This document shows positions 33,181 through 42,098 of a stretch of 51,876 bases of DNA, one piece after another. Both the position numbers and the translations under genes were made by a program. A model generated the notes under the pieces. The model did not search any database. It had not been told where the DNA came from and worked only from the letters and a program-made list of their open reading frames with translations. This stretch comes from Bradyrhizobium sp. (GTDB taxonomy: Bacteria > Pseudomonadota > Alphaproteobacteria > Rhizobiales > Beijerinckiaceae). Location of the stretch: positions 1-51,876 of the forward strand of contig SSMV01000019.1 in assembly GCA_004799435.1 (NCBI GenBank), written 5' to 3'. Positions within the stretch are counted from its first letter, which is position 1. Each line of letters begins with the position of its first letter.

Positions 33181-34683
33181 ATGAGTCTGTCGACCGCACT
33201 CAACACCATCAACTCCGCGTTTGTCACGAACGCGGCGCAGTCGGCGATCATTTCGAGCAACATCTCGAACGCCAGCACGCCGGGATACGCGCGCGAACTC
33301 GCGAATCTGATCACCACCGCCGCTGGCGGCGTGACGGTCGGCTCCTATACGCGCGAAGCCAATGCGGCGCTCAGCGATCAACTCAGCTCATCGACCTCGC
33401 AGGCCGCCTATGAGCAGGCGCTGTCGGATGGATTGTCGACGCTCTCCCAGACGGTGAGCGACAGTTCCTCGGCGACCTCGTCTTCGGGCGCGACCGCCAA
33501 TGGCAATTCGCCCTCGGCGATGTTGGCCAATCTGCAAAGCGCGCTCGCCACCTATGACGCGACGCCGAGCAGCACGTCGGCGGGCCAAGCAGTGGTGACC
33601 GCCGCATCCGATCTCGGCTCCTCGCTCAATGCGGGCGCGAACGCCGTCCAGAGCGTACGCGAAACCGCCGATTCCGACATGGCGTCGTCGGTCAACACGA
33701 TCAACTCGCTGCTCACGCAGTTCTCGGCGGTCAATGCGACGATCGTCTCGGGAATCGCAAGCGGCGCCGATATTTCGGGCGCCGAGGACAGCCGCGACAC
33801 GATCCTCACCCAGCTCTCGCAGCAGATCGGCGTCTCGACCGTCAATAACCCGGACGGGTCGATGTCGATCTACACCGACAGCGGCGTCACCCTGTTTCAG
33901 GGCGGCGTGCCGCGCAGCGTCTCGTTCACGCCGTCGCCGACCCTGACCGACGGGATGAGCGGCAATGCGGTGACGGTCGATGGCGTGCCGATCACCGGCG
34001 CCAATGCGCCGATGGCGATTCAATCGGGCGCGCTCGCCGGCTACGCAAACCTGCGCGACAATGTCGCGCCGCAATATGGCGCGCAGCTTGACCAGCTCGC
34101 CGGCGGGTTGATCGGCGCCTTTGCCGAAAGCGACCAGACCGGCGGCGGCGCGCCGACAATGCCTGGCCTCTTCACCTTCGCCGGCGCGACCGGCGTTCCC
34201 TCGACCGCTGCGACCACCGGGCTCGCCAACGAGATCGAAATCAACGCCAATGTCGATCCCTCGCAGGGCGGCAACGTCAATCTGCTGCGCGACGGCGGCA
34301 TCGCCGATCCGACCAACCCGGCCTACACCTATAATACGACCGGCGCGGCCAGCTACACCGGTCGCATCCAGCAATTGATGAGCGGGCTGACGACCGCCCA
34401 GAGCTTCGGTGGTTCGACCGGATTGCCGACGTCGGCGAGCCTGACCGATTACGCCAATGACTCGGTGAGCTGGCTGCAGGGCGCCAATCAAGCGGCGAGC
34501 AATCAGGTCGATTACCAGAATTCGCTCGTCAGCTCGGCGACGACGGCGCTTTCCAACGCGACGGGGGTCAATCTCGACACCGAAATGACCAATATGCTGA
34601 ACATCGAAAACTCGTATCAGACGACCGCCAAATTGCTGACGACGGTCAATACGATGTTCACAACGCTGCTGAACGCGGTGTGA
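33181..34683 (+). CDS. flgK: Hook-filament junction protein FlgK (HAP1)
   Basis: The protein has 500 residues. The N-terminus (LSTALNTINSAFVTNAAQ, ISSNISNASTPGYARE) and the C-terminal helix (NLDTEMTNMLNIENSYQTTA, followed by LLTTVNTMFTTLLNAV) carry the coiled-coil ends by which axial proteins assemble. The middle is Ser/Thr/Ala/Gly-rich. FlgK is the first junction layer between hook and filament. flgL follows two bases after its stop. Confidence 0.93.
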   Translation: MSLSTALNTINSAFVTNAAQSAIISSNISNASTPGYARELANLITTAAGGVTVGSYTREANAALSDQLSSSTSQAAYEQALSDGLSTLSQTVSDSSSATSSSGATANGNSPSAMLANLQSALATYDATPSSTSAGQAVVTAASDLGSSLNAGANAVQSVRETADSDMASSVNTINSLLTQFSAVNATIVSGIASGADISGAEDSRDTILTQLSQQIGVSTVNNPDGSMSIYTDSGVTLFQGGVPRSVSFTPSPTLTDGMSGNAVTVDGVPITGANAPMAIQSGALAGYANLRDNVAPQYGAQLDQLAGGLIGAFAESDQTGGGAPTMPGLFTFAGATGVPSTAATTGLANEIEINANVDPSQGGNVNLLRDGGIADPTNPAYTYNTTGAASYTGRIQQLMSGLTTAQSFGGSTGLPTSASLTDYANDSVSWLQGANQAASNQVDYQNSLVSSATTALSNATGVNLDTEMTNMLNIENSYQTTAKLLTTVNTMFTTLLNAV

Positions 34684-34685
34684 CG

Positions 34686-35747
34686 ATGGCCACTTCCTCC
34701 GTCTCAACCCTCTCTCTCGGCACGGCGATGCTTTCGAGCATGAACCGCGCGCAGAATCAGCTGACGCAGCTCACCTCCGAGGCGAGCAGCGGCCAATACG
34801 CCGATCTCGGCCTGCAACTCGGCGATCAGTCGGGCTATGAACTGTCGCTGCGCGACCAGACGGAATTTCTCAATTCGCTGACCACCGCCAACAATCTGAC
34901 GGTGACCAATCTCAAGACGGCGCAGAGCGCGCTCGATTCGATCCGCACCACCGCGCAAAGCACGGTGAGTACGCTCACGTCGCTCACCGCCGGCTCGAGC
35001 AGCGCCGCTTCGACGCTCCAGAACACCGGAACCAATTCGCTGCAAGAGCTGATCGGCGACACCAACACGACGGCCAATGGCAATTATGTGTTCGGCGGCG
35101 ACAATTCATCCGTTGCGCCCATGGCGGATTATTTCTCGGCGACGACTTCGGCGGCCAAGAGCGCGATCGACTCGGCTTTCCAAAGCACATTCGGATTCCT
35201 GCCGACCGACCCGCAGGCGTCCACCATCTCCGCTTCCGACATGCAGAGTTTTCTCAGCGGGCCTTTCGCCGCGCTGTTTTCAGGATCGAACTGGACCAGC
35301 AACTGGTCGTCGGCCTCCAGCACCGATGTCGCCAGCCAGATCGCGCCCGGCCAGTTCATCTCGACTTCGACCGACGCCAACCAGCCTGGCTTCCAGCAGC
35401 TCGCGGAAGGCTATGCGATGCTCACCGAACTCGGCGGCGCGTCGCTGAGCACGGGAGCGCAGCAGGCGGTCATCACCGCCGCCAGTTCGGCGATCAACCA
35501 GGGCGTCACCTCGATGACCGCGACCGAGGCCGGTCTTGGCACGGCGCAGTCGAGCGTCACCAACGCCACGGCCGACATGTCGAATCAATTGACGATTCTT
35601 CAGACTCAACTCGGCAGTCTCGACAACGTAAATGCGAATCAGATCGCCACTCAGCTCAATTCGCTGCAGACCCAGCTTGAGACCGCCTATCAGCTCACCG
35701 ATCAGTTGCAAAAACTCAGTCTCGCTCAGTATCTCCCGATCTCCTGA
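34686..35747 (+). CDS. flgL: Hook-filament junction protein FlgL (HAP3)
   Basis: From ATG 34686 (an in-frame GTG at 34680 overlaps the flgK end) the protein has 353 residues. The N-terminal flagellin-like part (LGTAMLSSMNRAQNQLTQLT, EASSGQYADLG) and the C-terminal helix (ILQTQLGSLDNVNANQIATQ) match FlgL. It has the flagellin ends but pairs with FlgK in the gene order, which argues against its being a second filament flagellin. A TGxxxGNYVFGGDNS segment (NGNYVFGGDNSSVAPM) is the usual FlgL hallmark. Confidence 0.92.
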   Translation: MATSSVSTLSLGTAMLSSMNRAQNQLTQLTSEASSGQYADLGLQLGDQSGYELSLRDQTEFLNSLTTANNLTVTNLKTAQSALDSIRTTAQSTVSTLTSLTAGSSSAASTLQNTGTNSLQELIGDTNTTANGNYVFGGDNSSVAPMADYFSATTSAAKSAIDSAFQSTFGFLPTDPQASTISASDMQSFLSGPFAALFSGSNWTSNWSSASSTDVASQIAPGQFISTSTDANQPGFQQLAEGYAMLTELGGASLSTGAQQAVITAASSAINQGVTSMTATEAGLGTAQSSVTNATADMSNQLTILQTQLGSLDNVNANQIATQLNSLQTQLETAYQLTDQLQKLSLAQYLPIS

Positions 35748-35761
35748 CACTGGAAACGCCG

Positions 35762-36109
35762 ATGTTTGAATTTTCTTACAACGAAGTCATCGACGACTCG
35801 CGGCAGGTCATGCGAGCGCGCGAGCGAGGCGCCATGGACCGCGTCATCGACATGTTGCGCACGGCGCGCGACCGCGGCGCCAAGTCGCGCGAAGCGATTG
35901 AAGGTCTCTACTATCTGCGCCGGCTATGGGCGATCTTTCTCGAGGATTTGCGCAATCCCGAGAACGAGCTGCCCGAGCAACTGCGCGCCGGCATCGTCTC
36001 GATCGGCATCTGGATGAATCGGGAAATCGATCGCGTGCTGTCGGGGCAAACCAATGATTTAACACCAATGATCGAGATCAACGAGATCATTCGCGATGGG
36101 CTGAAGTGA
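35762..36109 (+). CDS. flaF: Flagellin-biosynthesis regulator FlaF
   Basis: The protein has 115 residues, all helical, matching FlaF of alphaproteobacteria (MFEFSYNEVIDDSRQVMRAR, EGLYYLRRLWAIFLEDLRNP, ELPEQLRAGIVSIGIWMNRE). FlaF promotes flagellin synthesis or secretion and counteracts FlbT in Caulobacter and relatives. It lies 14 bases after flgL and seven before flbT, the usual pairing. Confidence 0.93.
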   Translation: MFEFSYNEVIDDSRQVMRARERGAMDRVIDMLRTARDRGAKSREAIEGLYYLRRLWAIFLEDLRNPENELPEQLRAGIVSIGIWMNREIDRVLSGQTNDLTPMIEINEIIRDGLK

Positions 36110-36116
36110 GGGCGCA

Positions 36117-36530
36117 ATGAACATCACCCTGCGCGCTGGCGAACGACTCTATCTCAACGGCGCCGTCATTCGCGTCGACCGCAAGGCGACGATCGAACTG
36201 CTCAACGATGTGACCTTCCTGCTCGAAAATCATGTCATGCAGGCCGATCACGCCACCACGCCGCTGCGCCAGATCTATTTCGCGATTCAGGTCATGCTGA
36301 TGGATCCCAACGCCACCGCCGCCGCCTCGGGCCTGTCGCGCCGGTTGATCGAATCGGCGCTCAAGGCCTTCGAAAACCCGACTATCATCGCCGGCCTGAA
36401 GGCCATCTCGGGACAGGTGGAGCGCTCCCGCAATTTCGAGGCGCTGAAGGCGCTGCGCGCGCTGTTCCCGCTCGAAGAGAAAGAAATGTACCCCCACGGC
36501 AGACCGGAAAAAACATCGGCCGCCGCCTGA
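36117..36530 (+). CDS. flbT: Flagellin mRNA regulator FlbT
   Basis: The protein has 137 residues with the FlbT start (MNITLRAGERLYLNGAVIRV), the middle DVTFLLENHVMQADHATTPL and IYFAIQVMLMDP, and a helical end. FlbT binds the 5' leader of flagellin message in Caulobacter, lowering its stability until the hook is complete; in other alphaproteobacteria it can act positively. The small palindrome ahead of fliC in this window is a possible target. Confidence 0.93.
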   Translation: MNITLRAGERLYLNGAVIRVDRKATIELLNDVTFLLENHVMQADHATTPLRQIYFAIQVMLMDPNATAAASGLSRRLIESALKAFENPTIIAGLKAISGQVERSRNFEALKALRALFPLEEKEMYPHGRPEKTSAAA

Positions 36531-36541
36531 AAGGAACGACC

Positions 36542-36952
36542 ATGAGCAGCGTCACCGCAACCAACCCCGTCGGTTCGTCGACGGCCTCGGCCGCCTCCTC
36601 GACCGCCGCCGCGACCAATTCGCTTAGTTACAATGACTTTCTCACCCTGCTGCTGGCGGAGATGAAGAACCAGGATCCGACCCAGCCGATGGACCCGAGC
36701 GCGATGGTCAGCCAATTGGCGACGGTCTCGCAAGTCGGGCAGGCGGTGCAGACCAATACGACCTTGTCCTCGATGCTGACCGAAGCCTCGCTGACCCAGG
36801 CCGAGCTGGCGGTCGGTTCGAACATGACCTCCACGGATGGCACGGTCTCGGGCCAGATTCAGTCGGTCAATGTCGACTCGTCGGGCAATGCGACCGGCAA
36901 CACGGTCGGCGGCGGGACCATCACCTATTCCGACGGCGCGCTCGTTCAATGA
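36542..36952 (+). CDS. flgD: Flagellar hook cap protein FlgD (short form)
   Basis: The protein has 136 residues with the FlgD N-terminal signature LSYNDFLTLLLAEMKNQDPT and MDPSAMVSQLATVSQVGQAV, followed by a short strand-rich end (VNVDSSGNATGNTVGGGTI). The C-terminal Ig/Tudor-like domains of enterobacterial FlgD (about 230 residues) are absent. Short FlgD proteins are usual in Rhizobiales as far as I know. FlgD caps the growing hook. It overlaps fliQ by ATGA. Confidence 0.88.
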   Translation: MSSVTATNPVGSSTASAASSTAAATNSLSYNDFLTLLLAEMKNQDPTQPMDPSAMVSQLATVSQVGQAVQTNTTLSSMLTEASLTQAELAVGSNMTSTDGTVSGQIQSVNVDSSGNATGNTVGGGTITYSDGALVQ

Positions 36953-37221
36953 ACGAGGCGGATGCGCTCGACGTCATTCAGTCGGCGCTATGGATGGTGA
37001 TCGTCGGCGCAGGGCCGGCGATCGGCGTCGCGATGATCGTCGGCGTGGCGATCGCCCTGATGCAGGCGCTCACCCAGGTCCAGGAGATGACCCTGACCTT
37101 CGTACCGAAGATCGTCGCGATCTTCCTCGTCGTGAGCCTGACGGGGTCGTTCATCGGCGCGCAATTCTATCTCTTCACCGAAAACGTCTACGGCCATATC
37201 GAGCACGGCTTCGGGCGCTAG
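36949..37221 (+). CDS. fliQ: Flagellar export gate protein FliQ
   Basis: The protein has 90 residues with two membrane hairpins: SALWMVIVGAGPAIGVAMIV and MTLTFVPKIVAIFLVVSL, joined by the conserved AIALMQALTQVQEMTLTF. This is the FliQ pattern and length. The ATG overlaps the flgD stop. A 106-base gap with a few GC repeats precedes flhA. Confidence 0.95.
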   Translation: MNEADALDVIQSALWMVIVGAGPAIGVAMIVGVAIALMQALTQVQEMTLTFVPKIVAIFLVVSLTGSFIGAQFYLFTENVYGHIEHGFGR

Positions 37222-37327
37222 GCCCCGCCGGGAGGTTGGCGAGGCAGCCTGAGCGGCGAGACCCGCGCAAGCTTCGCCGGTCATTGTCGCCCCGACGGGT
37301 CGCGAGAGGCCCGGCGGAGAGTCCCGA

Positions 37328-39415
37328 ATGTCAGTTACGGCGGTGGGCAGCGAACCGACGGCCGCGCGCGGAGGCAAAGACATCGCCTTCGCCTCGGCGA
37401 TCGTTCTGATCCTGTGCCTCTTCTTCCTCCCCGTTCCGGCGGTGATGATCGATCTCGGCCTCGCGCTGTCGATCGCGCTGTCGGTATTGATCCTGATGGT
37501 GGCTCTGTGGATCAACAAGCCGCTTGAATTCTCCGCCTTTCCGACCGTCCTGCTGGTCGCGACGATCCTGCGCCTGGCGCTTAACATCTCGACGACGCGC
37601 CTCATCCTTTCGCATGGCGCGCAGGGCGTCACCGCCGCCGGCTATGTGATCGCCGGTTTCGCCAGTCTGGTGATGAGCGGCGATTTCGTCATCGGCATCA
37701 TCGTCTTTCTCATCCTCGTCACCATCAATTTTCTCGTCATCACCAAAGGCGCGACGCGTATCGCCGAAGTCGGCGCGCGTTTCACCCTCGACGCCATTCC
37801 CGGCAAGCAGATGGCGATCGACGCCGATCTTTCGGCCGGCCTGATCGACGAGAAGATCGCCCAGCAACGCCGCCGCGAGCTGGAGGAGGAAAGCGCCTTC
37901 TTCGGCTCGATGGACGGCGCCTCGAAATTCGTGCGCGGCGACGCGATCGCCGGCATCATCATCCTGGCGGTCAATATTTTCGGCGGCATCGTCATCGGCG
38001 TGACCCGCCACGGGCTTGGCCTCGGCGCCGCCTCCGATGTCTTCACCCGACTGTCGGTCGGCGATGGTCTCGTCTCGCAGATCCCGGCGCTCATCATTTC
38101 GCTCGCCGCCGGCCTGCTGGTCGCCAAGGGCGGCACGCGCGGCTCGACCGACAAGGCGGTCATCAATCAGCTCAGCGGCTATCCGACCGCGCTCTTGATG
38201 GCGTCTGTGCTGATGTTCGTGCTGGGCGTCGTGCCCGGCCTGCCTTTCCTACCCTTCGCGACGCTTGGCGGCCTGATGGCCTTCGTCGGCATCGCCATTC
38301 CCCGCCGCCAGGGCCGGGAGCGAGCCGCGCTCGCCACCGCCGAAGCGGCGCGCGACGAAAAGGCTCGCGCCGAGGCGCGCGGCTCGATCAAGGAGCAGTT
38401 GAAGTCGGCCGAGATCGAGCTTTGCTTCAGCAAGGAGCTGACGGCGACACTGCTCAACCAATATGACGAAATCGCCTCGCGCGTCGCCAAGATGCGGCGC
38501 AAATTCGCGCGCCAATATGGCTTCGTCGTTCCCGAAATCAAACTCACCGACGACATCAGGGCGCCGGAAAAGACCTATCAGATCCGCATCCACGGCACGG
38601 TGGTCGCCACGCAGGAACTGCGCGTGCACGAGTTTCTGGTGATCGTCGGCGAGGGACGCCGCCCCAACGTGCCGGGCGACGAAATCCGCGAGCCCGCCTT
38701 CGGCATGAAGGCGATGTCGATCTCGCAGGCCTATCTCAAGGACGTCAAACGCGAGGGCTTCAAACCGATCGATCCCGTCTCGGTGCTGCTGACGCATCTG
38801 AGCGAAGTCATTCACAACAACCTGTCGCAACTGCTGTCCTACAAGGACATGCGCGCCCTGCTCGACCGTCTGGAGCCGGAATATAAGCGTCTGGTCGACG
38901 AACTCTGCCCGTCGCAAATCTCCTATTCGAGCCTGCAGGCGGTGCTCAAACTGCTGCTCGCCGAGCGCGTGTCGATCCGCAGCCTCAGCCTGGTGCTCGA
39001 GGCCATCGCCGAGGTTGCGCCGCATATACGCCGCGCCGAGCAGATCGTCGAACATGTCCGGGTGCGCATGGCGCAGCAAATCTGCGGCGAAATCCAGGAA
39101 CAAGGCGTTCTGCGCGTGCTTCGGCTCGGCAATCGCTGGGACATGGTCTTCCATCAAAGTCTGAAGCGCGACACCAAAGGCGACATCGCCGAATTCGACA
39201 TCGACCCGCGCTTGATGGAGCAATTCGCCACCGAGGCCTCCGCCGCGATCCGCAAGCGGATGGAGGATCGCCACCTCTTCGCGCTGGTGACTACCGCCGA
39301 GACGCGCCCCTATGTGCACATGATCATCGAGCGCATGTTCCCGACCTTGCCGGTGCTCTCGCAGCTCGAGGTCGCGCGCGGCTTCGAGGTCAAGTCGCTC
39401 GGATCGATCTCCTAA
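37328..39415 (+). CDS. flhA: Flagellar export gate protein FlhA
   Basis: The protein has 695 residues, the usual size. The membrane half (about 15-330, eight helices) contains [58 protein letters not shown] and the FHIPEP-like region. The cytoplasmic half forms the nonameric ring that receives chaperone-substrate pairs. The tail ends with [10 protein letters not shown]. Reduced conservation would be expected only in the linker. It is followed by fliR after one base. Confidence 0.97.
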   Translation: MSVTAVGSEPTAARGGKDIAFASAIVLILCLFFLPVPAVMIDLGLALSIALSVLILMVALWINKPLEFSAFPTVLLVATILRLALNISTTRLILSHGAQGVTAAGYVIAGFASLVMSGDFVIGIIVFLILVTINFLVITKGATRIAEVGARFTLDAIPGKQMAIDADLSAGLIDEKIAQQRRRELEEESAFFGSMDGASKFVRGDAIAGIIILAVNIFGGIVIGVTRHGLGLGAASDVFTRLSVGDGLVSQIPALIISLAAGLLVAKGGTRGSTDKAVINQLSGYPTALLMASVLMFVLGVVPGLPFLPFATLGGLMAFVGIAIPRRQGRERAALATAEAARDEKARAEARGSIKEQLKSAEIELCFSKELTATLLNQYDEIASRVAKMRRKFARQYGFVVPEIKLTDDIRAPEKTYQIRIHGTVVATQELRVHEFLVIVGEGRRPNVPGDEIREPAFGMKAMSISQAYLKDVKREGFKPIDPVSVLLTHLSEVIHNNLSQLLSYKDMRALLDRLEPEYKRLVDELCPSQISYSSLQAVLKLLLAERVSIRSLSLVLEAIAEVAPHIRRAEQIVEHVRVRMAQQICGEIQEQGVLRVLRLGNRWDMVFHQSLKRDTKGDIAEFDIDPRLMEQFATEASAAIRKRMEDRHLFALVTTAETRPYVHMIIERMFPTLPVLSQLEVARGFEVKSLGSIS

Positions 39416-39416
39416 G

Positions 39417-40193
39417 ATGAACGCGGGCGGCGATCTCGCGCGCCTGCTCGATCCCAATCTCACCGTCGCCGTCTTCGTGCTGTTCTGCCGCATCGGCGCC
39501 TGTCTCATGCTGATGCCGGGCATCGCCAGCGCGCAGATTCCGGTGCAGGTGCGGGCGCTGGTCGCGGTGGCGGTCACGTTGTCGCTGGCGCCGCTGCTGC
39601 TCGACCAGGCGCCGCTGCGCGCGCTCAGCACCGATCCGTTGCCGGCGCTTCGCCTGATCGTGATCGAAACCACGGTCGGGGCGATGATCGGCCTGCTCGG
39701 CCGATTGCTGTTCATGGCGCTTGAGACAATGGCGGTAGGCGCGGCGACCATGCTCGGCCTCGCCAATCCATTCGGCATCGAGGTCGAGACCAACCAGGTG
39801 TTGCCGCCGCTGGCCAATCTGATCGTCTTGTCGGCGACGGCGCTGATCTTCATTACCGACGCCGACTGGGAAGTGCTGCGCGGGCTCGTCGCCTCCTATC
39901 ACGCCATTCCGATGGGCGCAGATTTCGATCCGGGCTATTCGCTGCGCCAGGTGGTGGGGACGCTGGCCGAATCCTTCCGCGTCGCGCTCAGGGTCTGCTC
40001 GCCATTTTTCCTCTATGCGATCACCGTCAATCTGGCGATGGCCCTCATCAATCGGCTGACGCCGCAGGTGGCGATTTTCTATGTCGCGACGCCCTTCATT
40101 GTCGCGGGCGGCCTGGCGCTGTTCTATTTCACCGCCCGCCCGATGCTCACCGAATTCCTGGCGGCTTTCGTCGCCTGGCTGAACGCGGGATAG
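39417..40193 (+). CDS. fliR: Flagellar export gate protein FliR
   Basis: The protein has 258 residues with six membrane segments. FCRIGACLMLMPGIASAQIP, VRALVAVAVTLSLAPLLLDQ, ETTVGAMIGLLGRLLFMALE and NLAMALINRLTPQVAIFYVA are the FliR hallmarks. With FliP and FliQ it makes the helical export channel. One base separates it from flhA and two bases from the following fliJ-like gene. Confidence 0.95.
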   Translation: MNAGGDLARLLDPNLTVAVFVLFCRIGACLMLMPGIASAQIPVQVRALVAVAVTLSLAPLLLDQAPLRALSTDPLPALRLIVIETTVGAMIGLLGRLLFMALETMAVGAATMLGLANPFGIEVETNQVLPPLANLIVLSATALIFITDADWEVLRGLVASYHAIPMGADFDPGYSLRQVVGTLAESFRVALRVCSPFFLYAITVNLAMALINRLTPQVAIFYVATPFIVAGGLALFYFTARPMLTEFLAAFVAWLNAG

Positions 40194-40195
40194 CC

Positions 40196-40594
40196 ATGCG
40201 ACGGCGCCTGGATTCGCTCGAGAAGATCGCGACGCTGCGCAAGCGGCTGCACGACATGGCGGTTTGGCGGCTCGCCGAACTCGAACGCCAACGCGACGCG
40301 CTCGCCCAAGACCATAAGGCGATGTGGAGCGCAATGGGCTCGGGCCTGGCCGCCTATGGCCAGACTTCCGCCGCGGCGCTGCGCCGCATCCTGCGGCTCG
40401 AACAGGAGATCGCCGCCGCCGAGACGGCCTGCGCCGATCAGTCGCGCCAGGCGCTCGATCAAGGCGTGAAGGCCAAGCTCGTCGATCGGGCGCGCGACGA
40501 CCTCGAAGCCAAATATCGCGACCAGCGCGAGCGCCGCGAGCTCGCCGATCTGATCGAACAGACGCTGCACAAGCCGCCCTCAAGCTCGGCGTAA
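40196..40594 (+). CDS. fliJ: FliJ-like coiled-coil export protein
   Basis: The protein has 132 residues and is nearly all charged coiled coil: LDSLEKIATLRKRLHDMAVW at the start, then LAELERQRDALAQDHKAMWS and a C-terminal helix RARDDLEAKYRDQRERRELA. Length, helix layout and charge pattern are those of FliJ, the stalk that couples FliI to FlhA. FliJ is so variable that homology cannot be shown by eye. No other fliJ candidate is visible near fliI. It is two bases after fliR. The lack of membrane or signal sequence fits. Confidence 0.6.
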   Translation: MRRRLDSLEKIATLRKRLHDMAVWRLAELERQRDALAQDHKAMWSAMGSGLAAYGQTSAAALRRILRLEQEIAAAETACADQSRQALDQGVKAKLVDRARDDLEAKYRDQRERRELADLIEQTLHKPPSSSA

Positions 40595-40639
40595 GCCAGC
40601 CGGGCGAAGGTCGGCGCAAGCCGATTCCAGGGGAGCCCC

Positions 40640-41254
40640 ATGGCCGTCGATCCGTCCTCGGATATTGTCCTCGAAGTCGCCAAGGCGGCCGATCCCACCC
40701 GCGCCGCCGCGGTCGCCCAGCGCCTCAATGCGCTTGCCGCCGGGGCCGGCGCGGACAAGGCCGATTTCGCCCAGGCGCTTGCCGACACGGCCAGTGCGAC
40801 CGCAGCCGGCGCGAGCGCCGCGGCGGCCGATCTGGGTCCGAGCGCCGCCAACGCCCGCGCCCGTTTCGCCGCAGCCGCAGCGGCCGATACTGCCGACGCC
40901 AGGGCCGAAAAGGTCAAGACCGGCTTCGAATCGGTGATGCTCAACAGTTTCGTCAGCGAGATGATGCCCAAGGACACCGAATCGGTGTTCGGCCAGGGTC
41001 TCGCCGGCGACATGTGGAAGTCCATGCTGGCCGATCAGGTCTCGCGCCAGATCGCCAAGTCCGACGCGCTCGGCATCGGCAAGCGCCTCTTCGCCACCCA
41101 TCCATTGGGCGCCGGCGCCGCGCTCGAACAGCCGAGCCGCACCGACGCCGCCGCCGCCTCGGTCGCCCAGATGAGCGCCAATTCGCTCGCGCTGCCGATC
41201 AACGCCGACGTTCCCGCCGGCGCCGTGCTCTTCGCCAGAGAGAAGCGTTCGTGA
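40640..41254 (+). CDS. flgJ: FlgJ-like rod-binding protein without muramidase domain
   Basis: The protein has 204 residues. An Ala-rich first 90 residues precede the rod-binding domain (about 93-155, GFESVMLNSFVSEMMP, VFGQGLAGDMWKSMLADQVS) that in FlgJ caps the growing rod. The C-terminal peptidoglycan hydrolase of enterobacterial FlgJ is absent; the tail is short and Ala-rich. The wall-cutting job is probably done by the separate SLT protein at 15.5 kb. GAGCCC is 8 bases before the ATG, with GGGG ahead of it. It is coupled by GTGA to the FlgN-like gene. Confidence 0.85.
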   Translation: MAVDPSSDIVLEVAKAADPTRAAAVAQRLNALAAGAGADKADFAQALADTASATAAGASAAAADLGPSAANARARFAAAAAADTADARAEKVKTGFESVMLNSFVSEMMPKDTESVFGQGLAGDMWKSMLADQVSRQIAKSDALGIGKRLFATHPLGAGAALEQPSRTDAAAASVAQMSANSLALPINADVPAGAVLFAREKRS

Positions 41255-41643
41255 GCGCCGCGTTGCAGCGCGCCGCCCCGGCGCCCCGTGTCCTGACGCC
41301 CGCCAGCGTGATCATGCCGGTCATCGAGCGCCTGTTGCGGACGCTCGACGAAGAGAACCAAACGATCCTCAAGCGCGGACCGGTCGATTACGACGCTTTC
41401 AACCGCCGCAAGAGCCAGGGCCTGCTCGAACTCAATCGCCTGACGCCAAGCCTCAAGGGCATGCGGCTCGGGCCGACCCTGGCGGCCGGACTGGCCAATC
41501 TGCAGGCGCGGCTAGAGACCAATCGCCGGCTGCTGAGCACACAGCTCACCGCAGCGCGCGCGGTGTCCGACATCATTACGAAGGCGATCCGCGACAGCCA
41601 GTCCGACGGCACCTATTCGGATCGCTACTGGATGGATGAATGA
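41251..41643 (+). CDS. flgN: FlgN-like chaperone
   Basis: From GTG 41251, which overlaps the flgJ stop (GTGA), the protein has 130 residues; open frame upstream lies inside other genes. It is helical, with VIERLLRTLDEENQTILKRG and FNRRKSQGLLELNRLTPSLK, resembling FlgN, the export chaperone of FlgK and FlgL, which has the same length and long-helix layout. Sequence identity in the family is low, so the name is tentative, but no other FlgN candidate occurs and the neighbourhood is flagellar. The next gene overlaps its stop (ATGA). Confidence 0.65.
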   Translation: MSAALQRAAPAPRVLTPASVIMPVIERLLRTLDEENQTILKRGPVDYDAFNRRKSQGLLELNRLTPSLKGMRLGPTLAAGLANLQARLETNRRLLSTQLTAARAVSDIITKAIRDSQSDGTYSDRYWMDE

Positions 41644-42098
41644 TCCGCATCGTTATGATCGGCTTCTGGGCCTGCCTGACGACGCTCGCCGCCGGCTATG
41701 CGATGACCCATGTCCGCGCGATGGAGGCGCGCCCTGCGGTCGTCGCCGAAGCCTCGCAGACGCGCGCATTGAAGAAAACCAAGGAAGTCAACGTTCCCAA
41801 GATTCGCGACGGCGTCGTCAAAGGCTATATCGTCGCTCAGTTTTCTTTTGTCGTCGACAATGCGGTGGCCAGTAAATCGCCGCTGCCGCCCGACGACTTC
41901 ATTGTCGACGAGGCGTTTCGCTATCTCTTCGCCGATCCGGACATCGACTTCGATCATCTCGAGACGTTCGATCTGAAGAAACTGACCGACGCCGTGATCA
42001 AGGGCGTCAATGCACGCCTCAACGCCAATGTCGTCACCGACGTCGGCATTCAGGAATTCACCTTCCTCAGCGCCGCCCAAGCGAAGAAGCGGCTCTAG
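41640..42098 (+). CDS. Second, divergent FliL-like membrane protein
   Basis: The protein has 152 residues. One N-terminal membrane segment (MIGFWACLTTLAAGYAMTHV, about 6-24) is followed by a basic linker and a periplasmic region. Its start (GVVKGYIVAQFSFVVDNAV) and end (VIKGVNARLNANVVTDVGIQ, EFTF) recall the FliL fold, in which a conserved helix plus final strand reads as an Arg/Asn-rich helix, turn and VxxVxF. Overall similarity to the FliL at 30.6 kb is low. It overlaps the FlgN-like stop (ATGA) and ends the flagellar block. Thirty-two bases of its 3' end overlap the convergent methyltransferase. A stator accessory role is inference. Confidence 0.6.
   Translation: MIRIVMIGFWACLTTLAAGYAMTHVRAMEARPAVVAEASQTRALKKTKEVNVPKIRDGVVKGYIVAQFSFVVDNAVASKSPLPPDDFIVDEAFRYLFADPDIDFDHLETFDLKKLTDAVIKGVNARLNANVVTDVGIQEFTFLSAAQAKKRL

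Noticed and set aside
34686-35747. Second filament flagellin
   Set aside because: Although it has flagellin-like ends, the FlgL-type segment and the position after flgK identify it as FlgL.
38249-39853. Leftward open frame of 534 codons opposite flhA and fliR
   Set aside because: It is a shadow of two well-recognised membrane protein genes; no motif of its own.
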